The notes: a model not told the origin generated them from the sequence alone. A stretch of 64,000 nt of DNA from Nemopilema nomurai (GCA_003864495.1 ML133387.1:1921905-1985904), one strand, 5' to 3'. Positions 40,077-53,007 are shown, counted from the stretch's first letter. A program made the numbers and translations.

Positions 40077-41486
40077 CTTGTTTACGCCTTCCGGAGACTT
40101 TACCTCAACGTGAACTCTGTTTGATTACCAAATTTCTATGAAGGAGAATTAACATTAGCTCTGTCAGAATTGCAATAACCACGAAGGCTTTCAACTGAAC
40201 TGGTTGATTGGTAGACAGCTATTAAGATAACATGCATAATTCATTATTCATCTGGATTTGCCAAAAGCCGTACAGGTACCAAAACATCTGGTTAGGCTGC
40301 CTCCTCTGTAATCCTTTTAATCTCCTGAAATGTACTACATTTGCGTTTTTCTACAGCAAATCCAGCTGAAAACTAATGATTAACTCTTTAAGTATATATG
40401 TTCATTCAAGCGCCTGTTTGCAATCAAGTTTCTCTGGCATTGTGAATAATATATACCTTTCATGTATTAAAAACCATTCAGATAATCTAGCTTTTACGAT
40501 AAATTTGTATGTAATGCGCAATATACGATGACTGATCTTTTTTCAAATAGCTCTATTTAATTCTTTTTATCATTAATATTAGTAGCCTCATTGTTTTAGA
40601 ATGAAAACGAGATCCCGCAAACTTCAAGTTAAGAATATTGTTTGTAGAAAAGCTACAGTCCTTTCTTATTGCTTTCCTTGTTGAAATGTCAAAGAAAACT
40701 CATTATTCATGTTAAAGTGGCCAGTGAGTTGTGCTATAGATATACCGTGTAGGATCAATTTTAGAACTCCCATACATTTTCAGTTAGATTCTATCCAGTT
40801 TGTTAAATCATTGTAACAACCATTATATCATCTAGATGGTTTCAGGCCTTGAACAGAATTGCTCCAATTCTATGACGAACTGTTCATATAGATGACATTC
40901 TTTGTTGTTTAAAGTATGGCTCGTTTTTTCTTTAAACCTAGCCATTTGTCCTATTTTTGGCGTTTTCAGTTACAAAGCCCTTCAAATAAAGATTCCCTTT
41001 TCATGAATATTTTACCTAGAGGAAATTGCCAATACATGCAGTGGTAATTAGTTAAGGAATTCGTGTAGTCTATTAATAATTGATGACATTTGGGAAAGCA
41101 ATAGAGACTGCGTATCGACGGTTAACCACATATTTGTACAGGTGGTATGCTATTCATGGTCTGGGCATATCCTGCACAAGAAACACTGCGTTTGTGCTCT
41201 CTTAAGTTCGTGTATTGTAACCATATGTTTTGTTTTGACACAGAAGGCGAACAAGGTCCCCTTCATCGTCAGCCTGCATATCTGTGTGTTGTTAACTTTT
41301 TAAATAGCTTTAGATTTACTAGTCTCTATCGCCATTGCTAGTAAATTTGACATTCTTTGCGACAACACTGCTAGGATAACTGAATGCGCTTTGCCTCGAG
41401 CATAGCCAGGCCCTAGAGCTGGGATGATTTATGAAATATGTTTTCGATCGTTGAACGACCTTTTCTGTAAATAGGCAACCACTCAC

Positions 41487-41836
41487 ATCAACAGCAACCA
41501 CATTCTTAATTTCATCATGAATCCATTTTGCACTAGGCGGTGGCTAGTGCGCTTAGCATGAAAACGTAGGCCACATCAAGATATGCAAACGGCTCAGAAT
41601 CACCGAAAATATTTTATGTCGAATACAGGCCTTTGTTGTTTTCGTTCGATTTGGTTTACTTGTTCTTGAAACCTGAGCTTAGGGTTCGACTTTAAATTAT
41701 GTAGGCAAAAATGTTGTTATTTAGTCATGAGCGTAACAGATATTTTCTCACCAACTTTTTGCAGCTGCTTCGACTGCTGCCTTGGAGTCTGGGACAAGTG
41801 AAGCGATGATGTCACAAAAATAAGCTACCGTCTTGA
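41487..41836 (-). other. Pair of candidate exons of an unrecognised gene
   Basis: Exon 41752-41836 follows the acceptor CTTAACAG, reads KTVAYFCDIIASLVPDSK and then AAVEAAAKS, and ends in phase 2 at the donor GTGAGA. Exon 41487-41532 follows the acceptor CGCCTAG, completes the split codon, reads AKWIHDEIKNVVAVD and meets the donor GTGAGT. Instead of splicing there, the frame can also run on to a stop at 41319. Matching phases and helix-like sequence favour a real gene, but neither end is found and I recognise no family. Confidence 0.3.
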
Positions 41837-42664
41837 CTGTTAAGTGATAAGAAAGTTTGAGGCTTTTAAAGCTGATCTTTATCCAGATTTCTGATTGCAA
41901 AAGAAAAATTGCAATCAAGACAATTTATTAGATTTATTGTCAGGCGAAGAAGTGGTTTTGTGCCAGCCAGTCAATTGGCTTAGGACTTTACGAAAATGAG
42001 GTTCATTGAAAAATCTCTCGGAATTTTCTAGTCTTGTTGTCTCTTAGATTCATCAAATCGCGAAAATTTATTGCAAAGCAGCAAATTTTTCCTTGAAACG
42101 GCTTACCCAAATCTGATATACCGTTTGCAGGGCAGGAGAGCTTGAAATCTCATTATAAATTTTTGCTGTGTTTATCATTCTTTTTTTTCATGTGTCTGTT
42201 GAGTGAGTCATTAGTCTACAACATTGATAAGTTCAAATTTAAAGAATTTTCGTTGAATGAATTAATAAGTTCAATGTTTGTCCTTTTGGTTTCATACTAA
42301 AGTTTGTCGCACAATATTAGCTGTTTAGAATAAGGCTGGAGCTTAGCTTTCCAACCTCAATAGCCTGGCCTTTTGTTAGAAAACCCCATTTTATTTTTTC
42401 TAAACATTCCTAAAAAGGTATCGTCATTTGAAATCTTGCCCTGTTCTTTTTTCAATCTCTTGTGATACAAAGTTTCGCTCCTAAGCTGAGTATAGTAAGG
42501 CTTATGTTTTGTTTTCACAATTTTATGTTTTGGCAGATCCTTGCTGCATGATCTGCTGCTTCGATGATCTGGTTGAGCTGAGATTGTTTGTCCTTCTGCA
42601 AACCACATTTCATTTTAATAGATGACTACAGTTCATTATCATACTGTTTTTTTGCATTCTGCAG

Positions 42665-42914
42665 CCGAGCAAAACTAAATGCAGGCCACTGTGGCATTTG
42701 TGGGTGCGAGAAGGAAGCGAAGGGGCGCGAATATCGCACGCACGATCATATTGAATGCAGTGCAGGTGGTTCATCGGTTTTCAATAGTGTTATAGTTGCT
42801 TATGTTAGAGCTTGGCTTGTTTCTCGCCTTTCAAGTAGACGTGAAAGAGTTGCTAGCAAATCTTACAAATGTCTTTCTGATGACATTAAAAGAATCCAAG
42901 ATGTTGAACTTTAG
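42665..42914 (+). other. Candidate terminal exon, unrecognised protein
   Basis: A strong polypyrimidine tract and acceptor (TTTTTTTGCATTCTGCAG) precede a frame of about 82 codons ending in TAG. It includes HCGICGCEKEAKGREY and a basic end. The Cys pattern hints at a zinc ribbon but is not diagnostic. No upstream exon was identified. Confidence 0.3.
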
Positions 42915-43703
42915 ATAATGAACTGTGGCATGTATGAACTGATACAGTTAATTCACATAAAATATTATCAAAAGCATCTATATTTCACTTGATTCAGCCT
43001 ACTTATGTATCAGTGGCCACATCACTTTCAAGTATTTGTAGAATTATCCGCACTGCTGGTGGACCACTACAAAGGGCGTATCGGTTTCTTGCATAAACCG
43101 CCAAATTCTTTCTGGAAATTCAACACAACACTGATTCATTTACAATGGAGCTCAATATTAAAAATTTTGAAAGTGAAGAATGATTTTCAAAGTGTAAAGA
43201 TTGGCCTAGATGTTCCGTATGGCTTGTGCAATCTGTTTTAAATGGTCTTTTACGCAGTTTAGTTTAGGACCCAAATGTTTTGAAGCTTATAATCCTTATC
43301 GATCTTGGAATACCAATTAATGATTAACTTTCTGTTTGTCGCTTTCTGTTTGCTTTATTAAACAGCGAGTAACCTAAATACTCTCAATTTCCTTGCGTGG
43401 CCATGAATAATCAATAGTGACATGCATTTTGATATTCAGGTTGCCATTTGTTTGTAAGTTTCAGAATGCATGGCTTACACACCAACCTGTCATTAATAAT
43501 GATGCCTATTACCTGAATGGGCAATAGAATGCTCTATTGCATTGCCGCAACATGAAAATATTCTCCAAGAGGACAGACAACTAATTGGCATCTCGTTGGA
43601 CAGTTCTTTACATACTTATGGCTACCATCTTGGATGCTGCCTTTTGGGTCCAACCGTATTTTGCCGTATCTTATTTTGTATGATAAGCCAAGATGGATTA
43701 GCT

Positions 43704-43715
43704 CCCCCCCCCCCC
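43704..43715. repeat. Homopolymer of 12 C
   Basis: A pure C run in AT-rich DNA. The length may be unreliable in the assembly. Confidence 0.9.
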
Positions 43716-44593
43716 AATTTAAACAAAGCTTCTCCCCTCCCTAATTCAAATTGATTTAGAGTTTTATAAACAGATGTAGTAGGCGTATTCTTCGTATTGA
43801 CCCTTGCTGCCCTGCTATCTGCAACACTGCATTTTAAGAACTTTAATTAGACTACCTATAGTGATATATCCTATCAGTTATCTTCAGTACAAACGTCTCG
43901 CCCATGCTTACGATTGCCTTATGACCTGCTACTGTTGCTGCAATTTCTACTTTGAACCAAAAATAGCTCAAGTTTATGATGCTGTCATCCATGTTCCTTC
44001 ATTTATATAATAAGGAATGCCAATTATGTTAGCCTTTCTTTAGTCATTGTTTCGTACATTTATTATATATGGGATCTAGACCCAACGACCACACCTTAAA
44101 CCTCTAAAGTCTCAACACGCAGACAAAGCCAAATTTCAATACATTAACTGCTCTAGGCATGTTGGTCTTTTCAACACTGCTTATATGTCATATTGTCATG
44201 TTGTCGCGCACTTTACTCGACATCAGCTCATCACAGATAAAGGTTTCACTGCTTCCTGCTGCTTCAAACCTCTGAATTCCTGTTGAGTTGATATTGGTTT
44301 CGATTTGCGGTTATCGGATTCAAACATCACGCTTCGATTTGGTCGTTTCTGTGTCGTCCTAGCTTTGCAAATGCCATGCTCACTTTCTTACACGGGCGTG
44401 AAAACACCTCAAGGTGCCGAAAACACTTCACCCGGTGTTTTTCAGTGCAATACAATAACATTAAACAGCAGAGATGCATCAAAAGTGTAGAAGATGATCT
44501 TCACTTGTTTACTTGACGAAATACGCATTTAGCAATAGACTCGAGAAATTCAGAGATTATTTAATCAGAACTTGATTTGAGAAGGATTATTTA

Positions 44594-44700
44594 CCTTTTG
44601 CAAGCTCTCTTTGCAAGCTGCGAGTTTCAGCGTTCGTCCTCAGCGACTTTCATCCGCCCGACGCCAGCTTCAGGTGCCTTTACTTCAGACTAACAACCTG
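44594..44700 (-). promoter_or_regulatory. Possible promoter and non-coding first exon on the minus strand
   Basis: A less AT-rich patch ends on the minus strand in a good donor (CAAAAG/GTAAAT, exon edge at 44594). The only ATG in it opens eight codons. It could be the 5' exon of the caldesmon-like gene or of the unproven gene near 42 kb. The E-box palindrome lies just upstream. Confidence 0.25.
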
Positions 44701-44713
44701 TACGGAGCATTAG

Positions 44714-44732
44714 CACGTGATCATATCACGTG
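44714..44732. promoter_or_regulatory. Perfect palindrome with two CACGTG E-boxes
   Basis: CACGTGATCATATCACGTG: two inverted CACGTGAT half-units separated by three bases. CACGTG is the core bound by bHLH-zip factors such as MITF/TFE, USF and MYC/MAX. Function is inferred from position only. Confidence 0.6.
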
Positions 44733-47700
44733 GTGAAGCTGAATCGCCAAATTATTGCTTTTGGGGCTGATTAAAAAATTATGAGATCGAGACAGGTTGC
44801 AGTAGGCTATCCATTGTTAGTGTCTTTAGCTATTCACCTGTCTTTTCATACTGGAATCTCGTTTCTGAAAGGAGATTGAGGCAATAGTGAGGCTATGAAT
44901 GAATTCCTCAATGAAATGCTTGTAGCTGGTTCTATTAGCTGCAGTCCTTTGATGAAGGTCTTTTGGTCAGGAGGGTATCTTTCCAGTCCAGATATTTGTA
45001 GTAACTTCACATATTTCGCGAATTTTCTGACTTTATTTCACGACGTTTGACAAATTCCACGACTTTAAATTCATGGGAATGCGCATGTCGTAAGAGGAAG
45101 CTGTATTAAATTTTCAAACAAATGAAAGATAATTAGGTATGCACACCATACTTTTGAAAACAATGCTCTTGGTTGATGAACGAGTTCAGGAGAATGCAAA
45201 GCTCCTTCAATGTTACCATCGGACGTACCTTTCATGGAAATTTTGTTTTCCTCTTCGGCTTCTCGTAATGTGCTTTTCCCTGTCCACATCACACTCATCT
45301 GCCAATGCTGCATTTTGCCTCTCTCATTTAAATTAGAAGCTAATGGACATTGTTTCCCTGTAAACTCAAGCATTTTGAAATTTCATTGGAATACTTTCTG
45401 TGGTTTTATGCCATGATTTTTAATAAGCGTCTTATTTACTTTTCACATCTTGGGCTACAAGAAAGAAGTTGGTTGAATTAATAATCATTTTCATTACTGT
45501 TCTTGACCACGATTCCTTTTCAAAGCTGGTAAATATTCTATGTATAAGGTGCTAATCTCTCTTTAAAGATATTGTCCACGCTACTTTTATGATATGAACT
45601 ACGCAGACTGCAGTCAAATAAACTACTTGTTTCCTCCAAGTCTTGTTTTTGACCTTAGTAACGGCGAATGAATTTTTGGAAATTTGTGACCGAATTTCAA
45701 CACAAAATGTAACGAAAACATATAAAAACCCTGAACCCTTTGAAAACTTCACTTTCAATGCGAGGCAACTACAATATGTCCAGCTCTTCTTCAGTAGCCC
45801 GATAATGGCATTAAGCGTCAACCTTGTTTTAGCAACTTAGAACTGACCCGACAAGTACGAACGGCTTTTTCTTCCTATTGTTTCTGGATGTTTCATCATC
45901 TTCGAACTTTGTTACTGTACCCTTTTCACCAACACAACGAACGTTTTCTGTTTGTTACAGAACCTAACCACTTTTTTGTCAATATAAGATGATTAAGGGA
46001 AGCAGTTTAATTGCACACATTCATTGCAGTTTCTTTTAATTTCATAATTTCAAATCTTCCCTTATAATTTTCTATATCAATTATTTTATTGAAAATCAAA
46101 CTCCGCTCTTCTTTGCTATTTGTTTGAGGAAAGTAGTCTTTTCTTATCTTCGGCTTGTTTGCAAATCAAAGTAACTGATCATGTTTATTATCAAAATTGA
46201 TGAAACAATTTGATTATTTCTATCCTAAGATCTTGCATTTTTCATCTTTTTTGTTTCAAAATTCTTTTTTTGGCTCCGTATGGTTTTTAATAATTTTTCA
46301 TTTTGCGCTCATTTCTGCGTGTGTTAGGATATTGTTCATATCATCAGGAGGGGTATACTTCGAGGCCATTGCTGGCTTGTCGCTTTTCCCCTGTCAATAT
46401 GATCATATTAGTATTAATTTTTCATTTTTGGGAGGTTTTCAAGGCAGTGCTAAACTGAACTGTAATGATGATCAGAGAACTGTTTTGCACTATAATAGCT
46501 TGAACATGGTGTTAATTAAGGGCAATTGTTCTCTACACTTGTGCTTTGTGCCTTTGCTTTCGCAGCATCAAGTTGATTTCGATGCCATTTCTATTCTATG
46601 CTACATTTATTCATTCAATCATTATCTTTTTAACCTTCGATGTTCACTTTTGTAGGCTTTCTTGATTATTGTTCATCTCCTTCCCGCCTATTGCGTTCTT
46701 CAGTGGTAATACCTATAATACCAATTTTGAGTCCATTGACTTACTTAATTAGTTATATTTTGCTTTTTCAATAGTCATTACTTATTTAATTCCACTAATT
46801 TGTTTTGAAATAATTTCAAGGGTTTTTGGGAAAACGTATGCCTACTATAATTTGTGACTTGCTTTTGAAATTTATGAAAGAGATTCCTACCATTGCTTTT
46901 TTGTATTTGACTGAGCCTCACTGAAATGAAAATCTATGTAAATTAATCAAAACAATTCATTTTGTTATTGAACTTTTCAAGAAAAACGATGGCTTTTCAC
47001 TTTGTTTTTGAGAGCAGGTGCTTGCCAAGTTCGTATTTGTATTGAAGATCTAATTCAATTATTAACTCGATCTTTTTTAAATACCCTTCATACCAGTAGT
47101 GGATGGTTTAAAGAAAGTTAGGCCACAGCAACAAAACAGTAGCTTGGTGTTCCTACAAGGCCAAACCAGTAATTACTGCTTTTTAAACATTTCCTTTCTA
47201 ATTTAGGCCAGTCTAGTTTTGTCTCTGCTTTCATATGCTTATTGTAATGAGACGAAAACTTTTCTATATCGAAAACGAAGTTTGATGTGAAATTTTGATA
47301 TAGCAACTAAATCGAGTGTTTAAGTGGAATATGTGGAATAAGTGATTTTGAAATTGAACAACGAAGTTAGTCATGAAGTAGCAACACATTACCAGCAAAT
47401 TGCAGGTAACTCCTAACTACAGGATCTCTTTTGAAAAGTTTTGTCTGTTGCTGGGAATAAATCTATGCCCTACGTTTGATGGACATTTTGCCATATATCT
47501 TGCCTTCTATAAAGAAAGATCTTCAATAAGCAACATCGTTTGAAAAGAGGAACCCAGACGTTATGCTAATTTTACGCTGAAGGAGAAGAAGTAGCAAATT
47601 GATTAGAGAAACGATTGTTTTTCCAGAAACTAAATTATAAATAAGCGAAATTTAAAGCTAACTGAATAATCGACCAAATATGTGATGCAGCATTTCTATT

Positions 47701-48245
47701 ACTACATCATAATTAAACCAGGTACAGCAGATTTAAGTTATCGGTACAAAATTTTTCATGCAATGGGCTTACGTTTCACAAGAAATACTCTACAAATTAA
47801 CATCAAACACAGATTTTTCTATACCAAGCATAGTTTCTTTGATATCAAACACTCCTCTTTATAAACTAAACACAGTTTCTTCCGAAACAAGCACGGCTTT
47901 TGTAGAGAAAACGAAGGTTTTCTACAGCTATAATTTGCTTCTAGCTATCAAAGATAAAGATAGCGATTGCAAATGTTCACCTGCCTACATTGTTAGCATA
48001 CTAACAAGTTAATTATACTATATCTACACCTAAAAGATAACATCTCCAACTGCCTCAAAGCGAAACACCTGTGCACTTAAACTTCTCTAAATATTTTGCC
48101 CTATTTGTAAATCAGATGGATTCAAGCAGCATAAATAGACCACGTTATAGCTCGATTTCTACATAAGGACGCCAAAGGAACCTAAATCTCAGATTGCTTT
48201 GAGAACCTTCAGATATCATTCATTTTGTTGCCCTAGAGCATAAGT

Positions 48246-48287
48246 TGGCTTTGAGCGCGCCCAAGCTGGCTTTGAGCGCGCCCGAGC
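48246..48287. repeat. GC-rich 21-bp tandem duplication
   Basis: Two copies of TGGCTTTGAGCGCGCCC followed by RAGC. They stand out as GC-rich in AT-rich surroundings. Confidence 0.9.
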
Positions 48288-49572
48288 TGGTGTTTCATGC
48301 CGCATTTCCTCTCCCCTGGGGCTATGTAGCTACGTTTTCCATATTTCGCTAAAGGTTCGTAATTTGCATGTACTGCGAGTCGAAACCTGGAATTTTTATT
48401 TTGTAGAATCTGTTCCTATGTTTAATTTTCCGTTTACAACATATAAATATCAGGGCAAACTGAGAATCGTTCTTCCTTTAATTCTTTCTTCTGTAAGTCT
48501 CTTTCTTCATTTCCTTACATAACTTTAGGCTTAATATTTTATGATTATATTAAATGTTGGTTTCATGTGTTGGAGAATTATTTTTAAAGTTTCTAATTAT
48601 AGTGTAACTATTTGTTTAAGACTGCATGCGACATTAATTTTTTTAAATCAATGATGCAAGCTATATCCCAAAGGCTCATTTCAATTCCAAGGCTTTCAGG
48701 GCAATTTTGCTATGGAAAATTAATATAATCTCGTGCTCTATTTTCTCCTTCCTATACGTTGCAATGACCATCAATGATCCCCGGTGGGTAATGTATCAAC
48801 GTAAAAATGTTTGCATGTAAGAAAATGCATAGGCAGTTGATAGTGAATATAATTTTTATATCATGGGGAGTTTCAAACTGTAATTTTTACCACTATCTTA
48901 CATCCTTTTGAATATATTTAAATATCGTTTGCAGGCCATGCCAGCCGGGTATTCTACGAGACAAAAGCTATTTAGGATCATGAAAATTGTAAGTATTGGA
49001 ACATTGTCTAAAACAATAGATACTTAGTATAATTTGCAATAAATAATTACAGGATTCCAGGAAATTTTAGTGATGATTTCCCAAAACTTGTTTGCAAAGA
49101 ATCAGAGCGCTTTGAAAACTGGCCAACTTTTAACTACAGCCCGTTTGCTTATAACACGACACTTCCAGCATTTACACCTGTTTCTTGATTTTTTGTGCAA
49201 ATCTTTAAGAGCCAGTCCTTTTATTGGAATAATTCAGTATGCTGTTACACAGTATCTGCGTTCAGAATGATAATATATGATAAATAATGCACAATTATGT
49301 GACCATTAACCCGCTATGGAATCCTAAGTGGGTTGCCCCGTTTATGAATCAAGAGGTTCTTTTTATTATTTCAGGAAGAATCACATTTATTCTCTATAAT
49401 TTCGCTTTATGTTGATCATACTTTGCATGAGATATTACGACGTCTGTTGGATCAACATGAGATGTCTGATAGCAGGACTTTCATAGATACGACCTGCTTC
49501 TCTGACATAGACTGTCAATGTTGATATGGCACTAACCTGTAATTACTTTCATGGTATGAAAGATAACCCTAA

Positions 49573-49615
49573 TGACGTCATCCTGCACACTCTGAGGCCA
49601 GTATCCGTGACGTCA
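49573..49615. promoter_or_regulatory. Two full CRE octamers 35 bases apart
   Basis: TGACGTCA at 49573-49580 and 49608-49615. This is the full CREB/ATF palindrome. The pair lies 3' of the minus-strand gene ending at 49844, so its target, if any, is unclear. Confidence 0.45.
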
Positions 49616-49786
49616 CTAACCCGTATCATGATATCGTAGTACCATCTTTTTGGCTTGACAGATGTTTGGTGATGGGGGGCAGGGTGAGGCAGGGTTATGC
49701 CAGGTGGCTATATTCTATCATTCTTCTTTATAAATCTTGAATCTGTTATATTATTCTCAATGAGATTTCATAAGTTGCTTTTAGGT

Positions 49787-49792
49787 TTTATT
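49787..49792 (-). promoter_or_regulatory. Poly-A signal
   Basis: AATAAA on the minus strand, about 50 bases after the TGA at 49844-49846. Confidence 0.6.
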
Positions 49793-49843
49793 TTAATCAA
49801 TCTGACTAAATTAAAGCAGTCATAAGAATTTCTCCTAGAATGA

Positions 49844-52800
49844 TCACTTGAAAGCTGAAGGTATACTCAACCTCCCAACTGTAACCCTCTTTCCCGTGTC
49901 TGTATTTTTCTTCTCTTTTTCTTTTGTTGTAGAATCCTCCTTTGCATTTGTCGTCCAATTGTTATCGTTGCTGTCAACCTTAATGGGGCCTTGACTCCCC
50001 CCGTCATCCAGTTTGAGAATATTCTGCGGACCAGTTGATTTTTCCGATGCCGAATCGTCCTCGACTATGGGAGCTTCCTCGTTCTTTTCATTCCACCATT
50101 TAGGCTGGGAAGGGCGTCCGGGGGTCGATGGCCGCTTCGTAAACGCCTGGGTATTATCGTTGGCTTCACGCTGGAATGCCTTCATCAAGGATGAAGATAA
50201 TCTACCCGTTCCTGCAGACTTCATGGTTGTATTTGTGGCTTCTTGTTCTTCCCCAATGATCCCAACGTGTTGCTGAAAGTTCACTTTCTTTGACGAGTTA
50301 GTGTTGGTCCCCCCATCTCTACCAGGATTTACACCAGTATTGTTTGGCTTTACGTTTACTTTGGAACTTGGTGCGTAATTCTGCTCATTTTCTTCCAAGT
50401 GACGCACATTTCCCTCTTGCTCCTCGTTTAATTTCTGCCTTGCGATGTTTATTGTCTGCCCAGACGCATCACCAGTTACCCCTTTTTGACTACTGTTTGC
50501 ACCTCTTTTTACGGGCTCTATTCTCTTCCTGTCATTTTCGTTACCTGCGTTCCCAAAAACTGACGGAATCGAAACTTTCCCTCGCCTAATTGCAGATGTC
50601 TGCGTCTCTTCTTTGACAACATCTGTTTCTTTCTTCACATTGTCACTCCCTAGCTTAAAAACAAGCTGATCATTTTGGTTGTCTTTTCCTCCGACCTTTT
50701 CTGTAGCTTCTTGAGCGCCTGTAGAATTGCTTGCATTCTCACCATTCTTCCTTTTAATGCCATCAACAATCAATTTCTGTCTTTCAGCTTTGTCTAACTC
50801 GACGCTGCTCCTTTCCGAATTTGCAGATGCAGCGCGTTCTTGTTGTTGAAGTTCCTCTTCCTTCTCTTCGAAGTCAGTCTCGTTTCTTGAAGTATCCAGT
50901 TCGCTACCCCCGGCACTAAACGAGGTGTTCAGGGAACCACTAAGACTCGATGTTGTACTGTTGCTTGAGGCTGCCCTGTTCTGGAAAATGCTCCCAAGTT
51001 GGAACTCCAGACTTCCATTGTTAACTTTGCCATTCTCTACCTCATTTTTATTTCCATCTTCAAAAACATCGTCGTCGCTTTTATCATCTCTTGGAGAACT
51101 GAACAAGTTATTCAACGATGATAAACTTGATGAAGACAATCTGCCTATCTCTTTAGTTTCGTTCTTCCTTGAAGATGTGGAAGATGACGATGTTTGGCTG
51201 GAAACGGATCCAGAGCGGCCCTGGAGAATCTTCTCTAACTTGTCCTTCATTTGATTGGACATATTGGAAGGAAGCTGTCCCTGGGGACTAAGGTTATCAA
51301 TTTCTTCATACCTCTCGCTCTTAGAAGATCCCATTCGCAATTTTCCAACTCCTTTTTTCACGACTTTCTTTTGCCCTGGATCGAACATTGCTTTCGTCTT
51401 TGCAACTACAGACTCGTCTTTCTTCTCGTCGATCTTTTCTTCATCCTGCTCAAAATATGCCTTTAAGTTCAACTTCCCAACGGGTCTGTTTGCTTCATCT
51501 TGTCTCGAGCTGCCATTCTCTTTGCTTCCGTGTTCTTCCTCAGTGCTACGGTTCGCAGCAAAGTTCCCAGCGAGTTGACTGATTACGTCACGATTTCCTC
51601 TCGAATCTCTATCAACATCAGCCCCACCTCTTGCTGCAGGTCCTTCCTTTGCTCCAGTGCCTTGATCCTGCCTCTCATTCTCTTCCTTTGCTTGCAATGC
51701 CCTAGCTTTAGGCACTGTGGGAGCTTCGTTGCTTTTTCCTTGCGAATTTATAAACGCATTCGGCAATTTAAGCCTGCCTACCCTTTTAGTTTCACCCAGG
51801 TTTCTGTCACCACGATGAACATCATTTTGACTCGCGTCTGCTTGCGTATTGCCATCCGCCACACTCTTCTGATTCATGCTGGCTCTGTTCTTTGTCTCAC
51901 CTGCACCCACTACTTGATTCACAACCGAATCAGTATAGTCATGCGATTGCATTGACGATATGTATGACTGTTTTTGTTTGAGCTCATTTGAGTTGCTGGT
52001 GGTCGAACACAGCTTTCTGCTGTTCTGTTCGCCAGTATTTTCTCTATTTCCCTTAACACCAGTTCTACCCGCTGCTTGCTGCGGAATGTTTTCTTTTTTA
52101 AGCCAATAACTTTTGACATCATCTTTACCCTGTATTCGTTGATCACTCTCGACCCCACCCCGCCCCTTGGCAAGCCCTTGCTCCCCATTTTCGTTGGCAA
52201 CGTTCGCTGGTTCCTTCCTGAACTCCACCGTCTCTTCCTTGCCCTCATTCATATTCTTGTTTTGTTTCCAGTCATCAAATGGGATTGCAATGACGTCTCC
52301 CACGTCATCTTGATATCCAGCATCTGACATCTTTTGTCGCTTCCAGTCATTCCCCTCGCTGCTGTTCCCATTTGTCGATGGTGCAGCAAATGTTGTTGGC
52401 ATTTTCAATCTCCCGACGCTTTTTGCTTCTTCTGCTTGAGGCTCTTTACCGCGCACACAGTCGAACAATTGCTGAAGATTTTGATTATCTTGTATCAGTT
52501 TTGATGCTGGCCTGTGGATCTCCTCCGTTTTCGCGTCGTTGTTCAAATCACTTTTGTTGACAAAGTTTCCGTTTTTCTCCGCGCATTTCGTTTCGATCTC
52601 CCCACTTTTCACTCCACTTCAACCTTTCTCTCATACAGCTCTTCCAACACGCCAGATTTGCTTTCGTTCCCGATGGTCGAGAAGCGTTTCTTCGAAGCTT
52701 CTGCACTCTGCTTGCCTTTAACTTCCACATCACTGCTCTCCCTTCCTGTGTTCGGTTCCAAGAACTTCGTTGGTATTTTAATCCGTTTCGGTGGCCCATT

Positions 52801-53007
52801 GCCACTAGGCTCGCAGCAGTCCAAGGTGCTTGTCATTGCGTCTTCGTTGCTGGCTGGTAAAAATGAATCGCCTAAATCGCTGTATTTTTCTCGCATATCC
52901 AATCTCCCTGCCTGCGGTTTTCTGGGACTGATAAGTGTGGCTTCGTCACCAAATGCAGTGAAAGCCGTGTTCTTTAATAAATTAGGAGTCCTCGTGTAAA
53001 CATTCAT
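49844..53007 (-). CDS. Long disordered protein with repeated G-[RK]-L-x-[LIM]-P-x-x-F motifs; frame broken once
   Basis: Two overlapping minus-strand frames: 53007 to the TGA at 52609-52611 (132 codons, start MNVYTRTPNLLKN), then 52612 to 49844 (922 codons). They are one gene by motif continuity. The first frame contains AGRLDMREKY and PKRIKIPTKF. The second contains VGRLKMPTTF (66-75), VGRLKLPNAF (278-287), VGKLNLKAYF (378-387), VGKLRMGSSK, IGRLSSSSLSSL, RGKVSIPSVF (677-686), TGRLSSSLMKAF and, at the very end, VGRLSIPSAFK. The protein is otherwise polar, rich in Asn, Lys, Glu and Ser, with no folded domain, signal peptide or membrane helix. A binding scaffold is an inference; I do not recognise the family. 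The frame shift must fall within about 52612-52619; one missing base would explain it. An in-frame ATG also exists at 53166. Confidence 0.82.

Larger units (their letters stand above)
40077..44593. other. Upstream region of the caldesmon-like gene with unproven exons
   Basis: No certain gene seen. Candidate exons occur on the minus strand at 41752-41836 and 41487-41532 (phase-compatible) and in a frame ending at 42357, and on the plus strand at 42665-42914. A run of 12 C lies at 43704-43715. The rest is AT-rich without motifs. Confidence 0.4.
44733..49786. other. Intergenic stretch
   Basis: No gene recognised. The longest open frame, at 46197-46655, is AT-rich and hydrophobic with no motif. 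A 21-bp duplication lies at 48246-48287 and two TGACGTCA octamers at 49573 and 49608. Confidence 0.5.

Noticed and set aside
46197..46655. 152-codon plus-strand ORF
   Set aside because: It is Phe/Ile/Leu-rich with no motif, as expected from AT-rich non-coding DNA, and has no splice or poly-A support.
52548..52805. 85-codon minus-strand ORF spanning the frame break
   Set aside because: It is in the third frame, lacks the repeated motif and is an overlap shadow.
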